Shown here in pieces: positions 45,301 to 58,000 of a DNA stretch of 64,000 bases. Each line of letters opens with the position of its first letter. The first letter of the stretch is position 1. Source of the DNA: Phoenix dactylifera (taxonomy: Eukaryota > Streptophyta > Magnoliopsida > Arecales > Arecaceae); NCBI RefSeq assembly GCF_009389715.1, contig NC_052393.1:310001-374000 (forward strand), written 5' to 3'. The translations under genes and the position numbers were made by a program. The notes beneath the pieces were generated by a model. It saw only the letters and a list, made by a program, of their open reading frames with translations, ran no database searches and had not been told where the DNA came from.

Positions 45301-47606
45301 AATTGCTCAAAGAGTTGGAGCTCCACTGCCATCATACACAACCGTGCGCTCCGGCCTTGGACACCTACCTGTCTTCACGTGCACAGTGGAGCTTGCTGGG
45401 ATCATATTCACAGGGGAGCCAGCTAAGAACAAGAAGCAGGCAGAGAAGAATGCTGCTATGGCAGCATGGTCTTCACTAAAACAATGTGAGTCTCATGCTT
45501 ATACAGTTATACTAGCTTTTACATATTATCTCTTATATTACAAGCTAATATGTAGCAGTAATTGAGGTTCACTGCTTTAACTGACCACCATGTTATGTTT
45601 ATCCCTGTTTGAAAACTTTTTTCCTACTGATTCTGATGATCGTTTTATGTTTAGTCCCTAGATTGCCACATACTTAAGCACGGCTGTGTAAAAAACCAGA
45701 TATAACTGTGTACAGAAACAGGTCTACTTGTTTTCAGAGCACTGGCCTAGCAGCGCACAGGGACTAAATGCAGAATGCTTACTCTGTATGGGCTAAACAT
45801 CAAACGGTCATCAAAGAAAGTATCAGATGTTAAGATTCTCTAAGGTTTCTTGTCTATGGATATGTCCTGAAAGCATGCACAAGCATAGCTGTAGATAAGC
45901 TAGTTTCTCGTGTAGAGTGCATTCAGAAAACTGAAAGTTACACCAAACTAGGAAATACATAGGTAAACATGATGGACGAATGTGGGAAGAACTTGATGGC
46001 CAACTGGAATCAGCTTCTATCCTGAAGGGAAATATATGTATATATAAACGTGCATATGTGCTTACATAGGTGTTTGTGTACATATACATACATACATAAA
46101 TAGATATATATTATCTTTATATGTGTGTATATGTCCATTATATGTATTTGAATAATAATCAGCATTTGCTAGTTAAACAAAATTTTCTAGTACTTGGACA
46201 TATACACATACAGAACTTTTTTTTTTTGTCTTTTTTTTTGGGGGAGAATGAAGGCCCTGAACTAAATTGAAATAGGATTTTTTTTTTCCTGAAGCCTTGG
46301 TGCAAATTTTTTCACAGGTTTTAGGTGTCCAATTTGGTGCCTGAGGGGTGCACTTACTGTAGAACCATGATATAATCCTTTTTGAATAGTGATCCTTTTA
46401 GCCATGATTTTTGATTTTGAAATGGTAAGTCTTTTGTTGCTAGAATATATTATATATTGGTTTCAGTGGCATGCCCATGGTTTAAAAACTCGTTGATGTA
46501 ATTAAGGTCAACAGTCACATCATCTTATTGAAGTATGATATAAGATTTCTCGTCCATTTTGGTGATAGAGGGAAATATTTAGTCACCTAGTCGCCCTTTG
46601 CCATCATAAATTGGCTTCAGAAAGCATATTGGGGAATGTTCCCTAGGAAATGTGTCGATAATGTACTTCTGTAGCTAGAGCACTTGTATCTGTAACTTGT
46701 TCTGAAGTTAGATTCTGTTCAGTGCTTATAATATCATCTTCTGGTATGCTAGTGGCAAAGCAATCAGCAAGCTCATCAAGCGAACCTGAGAACAACGACG
46801 AGCAGGAGCAGATCATAATTGCCCGGGCTCTCTTGAACTATCGCCTGAAGGAAAAGATGGCAATGGCCAACAACCCCAATGCGACACCATTCCCAAAGAA
46901 GTTTCCTATACAGCCAGATAGAAAGCCATCATTTCAGCCTTCTCCATCCACCGGGTCGAAGATCTTACCTCTGATCCGACCGAAATCTTCTCCAAGAATC
47001 CGCCCAACCTCCCCAGCAACGACTGATGGTGGTCCTCCATCTCCCTTCCTGCAACCAGAAAACCGCAGCACCCGGCCTCAGAAGTTCCCTGCAGCTGGAG
47101 CAGCTCCATATGTACCAGTTCGGCACTATAGAATGCCTTGCCATGGCATGGCGCCTCCGGTAACAATAAGGACGGCGGTGCCGGTCTTTTCAGCTCCGCC
47201 CCTTCCACCACCACCAGCACACCCACCACGAGCAGATCATCGGCATCAGCTTCCTCCACTTATGGGCCCACCGATTCGTATGGCTTCACCTGTTCGTGTC
47301 AGACCGGCCGTGCCAGCCTTTGCTGCTCCACCCCCAGCCCCAGCTAAAACTCCAGCGGTCCCAGTTCAGGTAAAGGAACCCCCAGCCCCAGCTAATACTC
47401 CAGCGATCTCAGTTCAGGTAAAGCAACCTCCGGCTCCAGCTAGTACTCCGGTTATCACAGTTCAGGCAAAGGAACCACCACCAGTTATGGCAGCCTCCCC
47501 TCCAGCTAAACCTCCAGTGGAGAAAGAGGAAAATGTTGATGGTGGTGCTGCGAAGGATCTGGAAGAGTCTACCGTGATAGAGCGCTTGAAGCAGCTCGAG
47601 ATCTGA
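42327..47606 (+). CDS. DRB2: Double-stranded RNA binding protein, DRB2 type
   Basis: Plant DRB family protein that binds double-stranded RNA and partners Dicer-like enzymes. Arabidopsis DRB2 acts in microRNA and siRNA production and translational repression. Three exons: 42327-42572, 45266-45485, 46753-47606, with GT/AG borders and phases 0 and 1, giving 439 aa, close to Arabidopsis DRB2. First dsRBD at about 1-70 (MYKNQLQELAQRSCFNLPSY, with C-terminal LRQAEHSAAEVALHALA); second at about 83-153 (DETGVYKNLLQEIAQRVGAP, with the RNA-binding KNKKQAEKNAAMAAW). Then come the conserved SEPENNDEQEQIIIARALLN and YRLKEKMAMANNP. The rest is a proline-rich, probably disordered tail containing three 16-aa tandem repeats (about 349-396). 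Intron 1 is 2.7 kb and intron 2 1.3 kb; both look free of large insertions. It converges on the HD-ZIP III gene. Confidence 0.95.
47331..47474 (+). repeat. Three in-frame 48-bp repeats in the DRB2 tail
   Basis: Units containing GCTAAAACTCC (47343), GCTAATACTCC (47391) and GCTAGTACTCC (47439) encode PAPAKTPAVPVQVKEP, PAPANTPAISVQVKQP and PAPASTPVITVQAKEP. The 16-codon spacing keeps the frame. Confidence 0.92.
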
Positions 47607-49044
47607 CGGTGCTGAAACGCTGAGTCCTGAGAAAGTTGGATCTCTGTCATGCATTTGGTTCTGTCTTGCATCTTGTTTAATTTTGTTTTCCTGTGATGCT
47701 GGTAGGATTTTGAAAAGGCTACATTGTAATAGAATCTTAGCTTTATAGAAGCAAAATTTCAGCAGTCGGCCGTTCAGCTTATTTGAAGGTCGCATCAGTT
47801 TTTAGATTTCAAGCTTCAAAGCCGTCAATTTTAGCAAATGACGAGTTAAGTTTGCTCTTCGCTACTATGGGAACATCCTGTATAGTTGCTTCATCTCAAT
47901 AAACAGCTAGCAGTTGAAATCAGTATAACTCTTTGTGACCTTTCTCTTTATCATTTTATTCCGAGAGCTGAGCCTCCATCTCGTCGCGAAAAAGCAGCGC
48001 TCCCGTTTCAACCCCTGAATGGCAAGTCCCCAGCTCCACGAGCACCGGGTCGGCCTCCTGCCTTGGGGCCTAGGTGGGTTCCGGGCAGGCAGATATATTT
48101 ATGTACATAGACGTACGTTAGCAGTAAAAAAATCAAGCAAATTCATATTTTATATGCTTGCTGTTACGTAAAGTTATTTTGTTAGACTTTCCTTTTTCTT
48201 GGATAGGAGGGCCTTTTAGTTACTACATATGGGCTCGTGGGCTCCCCGTGCGTTCACGAGCATGAAGACAAATCCCGAGGCTTACACGATATTCAATTCA
48301 TAGCTGGAAAGTAAGAAAGGCACAAAATTAGTAAGTTAGAATTGATTAAGTGGTGTAGTTTAATGGTCTAAAAATAATTAGGCTTAGAAAAAGTCAAAAA
48401 CTGAAGCCATTTATCGAGCACAAGAGTCCAGATCCGAGTCCTGCTTTCCACAGTGACTCTGATAAGCGCAGATGATTGCTGCAGTTGAAAGCGTTGCTTT
48501 TCGTTCCTAGATATGGCAACCACACTAATATCGAGAAACTGGCAATAATAGGAAGGTCATATCCACTAGTTTTTCCGGTTCGTACGAATAATAGGACTGT
48601 TGAACAGCACCAACAGCACTTGATACATTTAAAACCGTACGAACAATTTCACATCAACGGAGGGGGAATACACCAAGACTACTCAACTCTCTTTAAGATA
48701 TGACGACCGAATCACATACTTCATGAGAAGAATGAGAAGTTCCCTCGTGTTAACAGCAAGTGTGCCCATCATACGGACGGCCAAAGGTCCTGAACATAAT
48801 GAGAACAGGACAGCCGGATTACTCAAAAATTGAGCACATTCTGGATCTAATAGAGCATCACTGCTTTCATTTTATTCAATGACAAGCAAGACATTTCCAT
48901 TACTCATCCTTCAGTACAGAGCCCATCCGCAAAATGGCTCAGGCAAAAGAACCTGTTCTAATTTAAATAAAAATAGCATTAACATGGATCTTTATACTTA
49001 CAAAACTGGATCTGCCGCTCCAAACGCAGAATAGATAACATTGC
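47607..49044. other. Spacer between convergent DRB2 and HD-ZIP III genes
   Basis: Only about 1.4 kb separates the two stop codons, and both 3' untranslated regions must fall here. No other gene was recognised. Confidence 0.5.
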
Positions 49045-52000
49045 TTAAATAAAAGACCAGTTCATAAAACAGAAAGCCAGACAGTGGACGTTGCTGTCTT
49101 CACCAGGGACTTTCCAGGCAATAGCTTGCTCATAGGAAACATGGCGGCCCATCCCAGACAAGCAAACACCAGCCGGTAGGTAAGCATAACCCTGAAATAT
49201 TATATTATTTCTTTTCAAAAAAGTGAGGCTGGCATTTTTACAGATGGAACCCCTCACATAAGGACTTTATTGGCCACTCAGAATAAGGAGATGATATGAT
49301 AGAAAATGATTTAAAACATTAACCAGAGACTGGCGAAGCAAGAAAGTGGCAATATAATCGTTCAGGGATTTGACTGGCGGAAATACCAACAAGCTTGGGT
49401 GGTCTCAACCTTGGGCAAGGGAGAGGGATTTGAATCCACTAAGAATCAGCCCTCAATATCGGATATAAGGTTAAAAGGTGGGGATTAGCCCATCCTAAAT
49501 CTCAAAAAGAGAGAGAGCGAGAGAGAGATAGAGAGAGAAAAAGAAAAGGTTTCAGGTAAAAAAAAAAATAGTCCCGCTGGGTACCAATCTCTCCAAGCAA
49601 AAGCTAAAAGCATTTGGATCTGGCAATCATGCCACATCCTGGTACATTCAACTCTAGTCATCTTAAAATTGCTCGACAAAACTGAACAACTTGATCACAA
49701 CCAATGATCAGATATACCATAATGGGACCAATGGCATTCATATTGCCTCCATAATACCACCACCTACGAACACGTCAAACTATCAACAGCCAAGCCTGCC
49801 CATCAGGACTGCCTCGGCTATAGACAGCAACTCTAGAGTCACGAAGACCCCATAAAAGACCTCTCAACCTGCAGGCTAACAAACATCAGTCCATTTCCAA
49901 TTTTCCTGCCATACCAGTTGGCATCCTCAACTCTCATACAAAAGAAAAATGCCGCCAAAGCTGTCACAGCTTAAGTACTCAGCCCTTGTCAAACGGATTC
50001 TAGCAGGAGTATTAAACTAAACTCATAATGATGAGTCCCTCTCATAACATTTTCTGTTTGTCTTCCAAGTGTATCACAGTAAATTTTCATTTTCCATCTT
50101 TGAACACAACAGTGAATATCAGAACTCTCCACTCATTACGTTCCACTGCATATTGAGATCACATCACTAAAACTCTCCACTCATAGCTCCTCTTCTGACC
50201 TGTTACAACAGACAGGCCACTAGCATCATTCTCACCCCCAAACTGCTTCCTCCATCACATTATTAGGACCACAACAGCCCACTAAATCCTTCTTATACTC
50301 TAATCTTACCAATGATCATGACCTTAAAACTCGACTGTATCAACAGACCTGACATTTTTGAATCTTCTAAGACAGCTCCATTGAGTCCTTTTTTGGCATT
50401 TGATTCCTCATCCTGACCACCTCTCACGACACAGCTTTTCATTTCTGGATCATATCTTGGAACTTGCAATTTTAAATTTCAAAGAATTACTGAGGGAAAC
50501 CTAAAACTCTACTGGGCTACGTCTCCATTTTTCCCCTTTTGTGAATATAGACATCACATAACTTCCAACTAAGGTGTGAAATATTAACATGCATGTGAGA
50601 TATACTGGTTTTTCCACGAATACATAGGATCCTATATCAAAACTTATTAATGAAATTGGAAAAAGAATGAGCCTTAAAGACCTGCTCACTACTTAAATTG
50701 AACCCCAGTGGAACCAGTTTAGAGTGATCACTGATAGGCAGATAGTGCATGAGAATGACAAGTTGAAGACATGCATACCTGTTCCATCAACTTTGCAAAC
50801 TCGGAGCATAGAGCTTTCCGCCCAGATTCATCAAAAATCTTATCGAGACTGATGTCTTGCAGGGCAACCAGTGTTGTTTCTAACATATCAAGCCCTGCCT
50901 GGTTCGCAAAGGTGAAAATTGGTTGCATCTGTAAAATAAAGTCATCAATTCAGAATCTCAAAACATGTCCAGGAAAGCAGTGTTTACAATCTGTTAAGAA
51001 ACCATCCAAGGCAGAAATATGCTAGCTCCCTTTGGCTCTGCTCTGGTGTGTTATACCAAGATCATGTTGCACACCAATTAAACAGATCATTTATCAAAAT
51101 TGTTGATTACTCACTATGAAAAATATAATAGAACAACCTATACAACATTTACTTCCTGGAGGGTGTTTGGATGCCCTGACATGCTAACCTTGAACAGAAT
51201 GCTAGAACATCATATCCAAAAATGCACTTTGTATATAGACGATGGTAGTCTGTAGCTTATCCGAGAATATGTTTGGCAGTTCTTGCACAAACTATAAGCC
51301 CATAGCCTTGATGCCCAGATTTACAAATTTTCATCTATGAGATTGGATACCCAATGTTATCCTCATAATATGCCAGAAAATTCCCTCTTGTGCTACAAAT
51401 ATAACATGCCAAAATCCAATCATAAATTGGCCTCACTGGCTATGAAGAGTGCTTTCAGTACTTCACTCAGAGTGGAATGTCCAATATTAACCTTGCATGT
51501 ATTATCTTCTTTTTATTTTTTCCTTCTGAGGGAAAGAAGTAGGCATAGCCCAAGACCCCCCAAAAAATAAATACAGGATTAAAAAATTAGTTAATAAATG
51601 AAGTACAAAACAGCAGTTACTCCAACTAACTACAGAAAAAACAAGGACTCAAAATCATATACGGTGATCAATTTAAGAAAGGGACTCTTTGGTATCCTAA
51701 TCCAATGAAGACATATGGAATCTCCAATCTGCAGCATTCTGTTTTCCTATTATTGACCATACCTAGAACTGCAGTATTATCATTCCAGAATTAAAACCGA
51801 AGCCTCAACATGCCATCCATGTGTAGCATAACAGACCCAAATAGCCCCCTGATTTCTAGCCGCATGTCAGCAGTTAATGTCTTCAACAGAATCATAGGAT
51901 AAACAAAATATCGGCACAATAAACCTAAGCATTTTATTTTTTGCCACACTAAGGAATTTCACTCCTCACCATACCTTGAAAGAGCAGCACAAAATGGCAT

Positions 52001-55000
52001 CTTGATGATGCCACAGCATTTTCAGCAAGGATTCTCCAGTTTCACCATCATACCTCAGCAACTCCATCCCCAAGTAGTAACTACAAACATTGAAGATAAA
52101 TTTAACTAGTCAATAAGATCGCAGAATAAATTCCACTGTAAGATGCAAGAGACTGGCATGGCATCTCTTTGTTGTTCTTAATGTCTTACAATATGTTATA
52201 GAGTGGCACATAGAGTCTTTTATATCAACATGGTGCTCCCATACATATTGTAGAACATGGATGAGAAAATTCCAAATCATGAAATCTACAAATCATTCAT
52301 GATCTAAATTAAAAGAGTCTCTTTTCTTTTTGAGTAAAAGGATAATTAAAGGAGAGTCAGATGAACTTGCCTGTAGCTCTGACAAATCCACCGAGCAACG
52401 GTGACAGCTTCTGGAGAACCTGGTAGTAGCCTCTGCCCCACATGCAAACCAGGTCGGGAAGGAGATAATGCCAAGGAGACGCTTTGTACTGATGAGACAA
52501 TGCTTCGAACATACTGCCTGGCCATTGCAGCAACACTGTCTTGAAGGTTCACTTCATAGGGAAATTGAAAGGCAATTGTCAACACTGATCGCAAGTTGTG
52601 ATCAATTGTGGGCGTGTCACCAGCACAGCGATTTGTGGCAGAGCCTACTTCAAGGCTAGATGCTAGATCTAATGTACGACTAGAAGACAAACCTTCCTGC
52701 ATTTACAGGGAATATATGATGTCGGTGTGGAGAAAATGTTGAACCAGTTTTCTTCAGATCCTAAGTGCCACAGTATATGAACTGTAGAATTACTCTTGCA
52801 AACACAAACAAATTAAGAGGACACTACAAAGAAAGAATCTAGGATAAAAAGCTGAAAATTGAGTAGCTATGTTCAAGCTATGATTTGATTCAGGCTAGTC
52901 ATGCACTTTAGCTCCAAAGTTATGAAAGACAATTTCAGCTACTTAGGGCCCATTTGGTGTACTGCAGGTTCAGATGCAGGACGGGCCAGGGCATTTCATT
53001 GAAGGCCCACAACTGGCCCACAGCTTGCAGGTTAAACTGCAGGCCTCTTGCAGGTCAGGCTTGATTTGCACATCCATTAGCATGGCATAAAGGCTAGAAG
53101 CTGGTGAACTGATTGGAAATACATTTATCTTAAATATTTGGGGTAAGGCTTCATGGTTGTCGTAAATCTGTAATCAGTACACACTCTCAGCAATAGATGA
53201 ATGGACAAGTAAATGAGAAAAGGAGTACAAATCTGATATGTATGCTCAACTGATTTCGTATCCAATGGTATCACACGGAAACCAGAAGGTAAAAGTGGAG
53301 CATCATCTGGGAAAAGTTCATCAATCAGTGCAAAAACAAGTTGAAAGCAAGCTCCCACAGCATTTTCATCGATTCCACTACAAAGCTGCAAATACAAACA
53401 ACCAAAGAATTATTAAATTGTCAGTCTGGATATTAAGCTAGTAAAACTTCCACAGGTTAAATAATTATCATGCCAATACAGCTTTAAAGATTGATTCTAA
53501 CAGCAATAGATCAGGAGCGGATACATCATTTCATAGCGGTGCAACCAATAAAAAATAGACGTAATAGCTTACAATCTGGAGAAGTTATAAACCACTATAA
53601 ACCCCTGTAGTGTTTAGGATGTTCTGCTTTTAAAATGGTCAGTGCATGATTAGGTAACTAAATTAGTTTTAATATAATATGCTTCAACACTTCTGGTTCA
53701 GCTTTAAGGCGTTACAATATGTTTTGGTAAGTGGGTTTAACAAAGTTGCATTGTTATTTCTTGTTCCCAATATTTAAGTATTATCATCATAAAATTGGTT
53801 CACAAAGAGAGGGACAAGCTGACAGGCATGAATTCGGCAGGATCAGTGATGTTTCCATGCATCGGTTGTCCAGGACAATAAATTCATAAAAAGCTATAGA
53901 ACAATACGGAACAATGATAATTTTGATGGAGAAAAGCTACAGAAACATGCCAAAATTAAAAGACAGAAGAACACAGAAAAAAAAAAGGAAGCCGATCTTG
54001 TGAAATAGATTGTAACTCTGCCAAAATTTTATCAGATTTTTTTACTTACATACTAGCAATGCTTTGACCCAACCAAAAACGAATAGCAAGTAATAACCCT
54101 TTATATGACATGCTGAAGTCATAACCTTCAGGACTGATGTGCAGTTGTATTTTTTTTGGTCATACCTTAACCAAATAATCCAAAAACTCCACTTATAATT
54201 TATATTCACCAACAAATAATACCGTTGAATTTTATCCTATTTAAATGTGTAGATATTAATAGGGAAGAAGAATATCTTAGAATGTTTAGATCAATAAAAA
54301 AAAGGTACCTGTAGGAGATGAACATCCCTGGATAAAATAGCCTCATCTTGAGCAACAGCCTGGCCTTCAAGACGAACTACTTCAAGAAACTGCATGTATT
54401 ATTCGACTTAGAGAAATGATCGTGCCAAAGTTAAAGATAAACCTTCTAGATGGCCAAGGTTATAGGTTTGACAGTCATGCAAATCTTTATACCACTCAGC
54501 ATATATTAAAGATGTCCCAAACACATGGACAAAATAAGGAAAAAGAATTTTTACAGCTATGATAAAGAAAATCAAGCAAACTCTCAATGCAATAAATACA
54601 TGTAAACAATCCATTATCACATATTATTTGATCATAAATGCTTAGTTCTTTCCATGGTATGCTGATAGAAGACATACCTCCTCATTCTCCACTGTGTGAG
54701 CCAGAGGCATGATAATTTGGCTCCCAGAAAATCTAAGAGGCCTCAATCCAGGAAAGGAACATGAGCCAGTTTTCAATGATGCTGCAGAATATGCATCTAT
54801 ATTGTAATCAGCCCATTCGGAACGGTGCTCCCTCAGAAACCGAACCAGCAAAGCTGGAGGGACATTCTAGAATGACCAGAAAATATATTAGCTTTTGTAA
54901 CATCTAGTTAAAAAACGACAGAAATTCCAATATGTGCTGCTGTTACTAATTTTTAGAACCTCCAATATTGATTAGCAGGCCAAGTTTACCTTGCCAAATT

Positions 55001-58000
55001 CATTTATAGGTAACCAATTAGGTGATCATTAAACTGGAATCATTTGGAAGCAAATGAATGCCAATAAGATCTCAAAAATAGGTTTAAATTAATCACCCAG
55101 CTAAACTATTTTCTGAACTAATAAACAGATTTTCAAAATAGGTTTTTGTAGTGTCTGAATCTATAGTTCCTTTTCAGACAAGTACTTGATCCTGTAGACC
55201 AAATAGCTAATAGAAGTTTCTACTTTTAACACTTAGATACTTTGGTTTTCAGGGGGAAGGTTGGGGGGAAGCATAGCCTTAAACTTACATTTTGATGACT
55301 ATATAATAAAATATGAAAATGCTGCTCAGATATCAAAAAGCATCCCCAAGAAACAAATTAGAAATAGAGCAATCACCCAAAGAAAAATGAAAGGTGAGAG
55401 TTGCAACATTTAACTTTAGAGCTTACTTGCAGTAGCATTGATGCCTTAGCACAGATGACACCTCCAGACACTGAAAAAGCATTAGCAGAATTGGCCTGAG
55501 CACTGATTTTCTTTGATGTGTTAGTAGCAACTACTACATCCTCCACACCATCACCACCCATAAGTGACCAGCCATCATCAACAAAACCATTGATAGCATC
55601 ATTAAAGCCTCTGGAAGAAAATGAAAGAAAAAGGGGGAGTCTGAGATATATAAGGGATGAGAGTACGATGAAGTTCATGATATTAAATTATATACTGGCA
55701 TAATTTATTACAGGATAATTCACCTGCTTAATCTTTGGCTAAAAGTTCGCAGAACAGCAGGCTGTCTACCCAAAGTATAGACCACTTCGCCATTCATTTC
55801 CTGTGCTATTTGTCTTACATGACGCAGTGCCTTCAAACAACAAGACAACCAATTCGTTTTCAGTAGAGAAACAGCTAACTTAGAACTGAGGATGGGCCAA
55901 ATCATTAAGGTGTTTAAATGACATCTCAATGTTACTAAGGCTCTACTTGGATGCTGAAATATGATGGGAAGTAATAGCACTCAGCTTAACTGTTAATCTA
56001 TGTACACCTAATCAAACCCAGTTTTCTCATTTCTTTTCCCTTTACTTTCCCAACTGCCAAACCAGAGACCAAATCAACGTAAGGAATAAGACTATTAGCA
56101 TAAATTTAAGAACTGCGAGCCCGCAGAGATGAATAGTTTTGTGACAGAAATCAATTTAGTTGGTACTGCATCTTCCAATTCTTAAAGAACAACAAAAAAC
56201 GAGGGGCAAACTATTAAATAGCCAGGGCGCTGCATAACATAAAAATCTGATTACCTACCGCAGTAGTCATCTTCTGAGCCACTATCCTGGATGACTCATA
56301 AAGTGGTCGCAGTACTTCTGGAACGTTCCATGCCTGATGAAGGAACACAGAGTCAAGGATATTTTCTTTTCTTTCTTCTTTTTATTGGAAAAGCAAATGA
56401 CATGTAACTATACCTCCAAATCCAAATGGTCCACTATGTGGACAATTGAGCCCCCGCCATCGCATGGCCGAATCAAATATCCACTGGGAAGCATCTCAGC
56501 TCTTACGAATTGGTGAGCAGCAGTCGCATGAGGGCCACCACCAGAACCACTCAAAGATCTCTCACAAACCTGAGATATAACATCATTAGCAAACATAAGT
56601 CTTTATAAGCGCCATAAGTATTAGACTGGATCATCAGGCCTGATGACAGGCTACAGAACATACCACAAGACTACCATCTTCTAAACCTATGGTGTACCTA
56701 AGAGTCCAAAAGTCACGTGCAGGAGCTAATGTAGTTGGAGCATAAGTCTGAACAAAACCAAAACCAAAGAGATCAAATGGAAAAAAAAAACAGAAGTGAG
56801 AGAAAAAAAAGTAACAAACTCAAGGAAGATTAACTGTAGTCCAGACCATAAAAGAAAGTATTTTCAGTTTCTGACCTGCATGTACACAAGTTCAATTGTA
56901 CCTCCATTTCCAGCAGGAAACATAGTGAAGACTTCAAGGCTCCGACAATCACGGAACCATGATGGACGATCTTTGAGGATCTCTGCAATCTGCCAATGAT
57001 AAGTTCAACAGTTGTGAGAGAAAAAAATTAACGATGGTATTATTTATACAGTTAAACATATTAATTTTTTCTTTTAGGTCACTTGTTCTTTTGGCCTTCT
57101 AAATCTTTTGTTTCTAAATCAATACTGGCTTTTCATCCAAGAAAATTATCAAATCCATCAAAATGAGATAAATGTATTTTTTGATTCTTGTCAATTTCTC
57201 ACAGAAATAAAAGATTTTAAAAGTTCAGAAAGGATAACCTAACCTTTGTAGGCTCTAAACTCACTAGACCACACACTCGTGCTGCCACCCCATTGGTACA
57301 ATGTGAAATAGCAACAATCCCAATCGAATCCGGACCAGGCTAATCACAAAATACACCAAGAGAACAAATTATTGACCACCAGATTTATACACGAGTTGAG
57401 AAGAAAAATATTTCACAGATGCTTTAATACTAAATGGATTCTCTCGGACATAGTACACCCTACCGGTCCAAACCAGACGGTATAGAGCGTACCGGTAGGG
57501 TCATGCTCTCAGGCATGTAGCTGCCAAATGTCACTTAACTGCTACATTACCTTCATCCCAGGCATCTGGACCCAATCGACAGCAGTCCCTGTAGCCTTTG
57601 AAAGGAACTCTGCCAAGGTCTCCTCAGCAATGGACAGGAGTCTGCAAAATAGCACAAAAGTGAAGAGTTCATAAAATAATGAAATCATACTTGACTTGAA
57701 AAGCATACATTGCATCTACAAGGGGAATGGAAGAAGATTATACCCAGCAGGATTACTTGCATCTCTTAGAGCATTTTGGGGAGTGGTCACAACTGATTCA
57801 CAGCTTGTGTCATTAGCCAGTGACGCCTATCACAGATGAAGAAAAAACAGAATAAATTTCATCAAATCAAAAACTCCATAATATTGCATTTCTTAGTAGA
57901 AAACCAAGAAGCTATGCTTGGCAGCAGCTTGGTTGACACCTGAAACAACAATATTCTAAATGAACAAGTTGTATACAGGAATGGCGCCTCAAGCCCTTTT

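Noticed and set aside
49395-49445. Box B-like GGATTTGAATCC in intron 17 of REV, suggesting a second SINE
   Set aside because: No convincing box A at the right distance and no target duplication; too weak to annotate.
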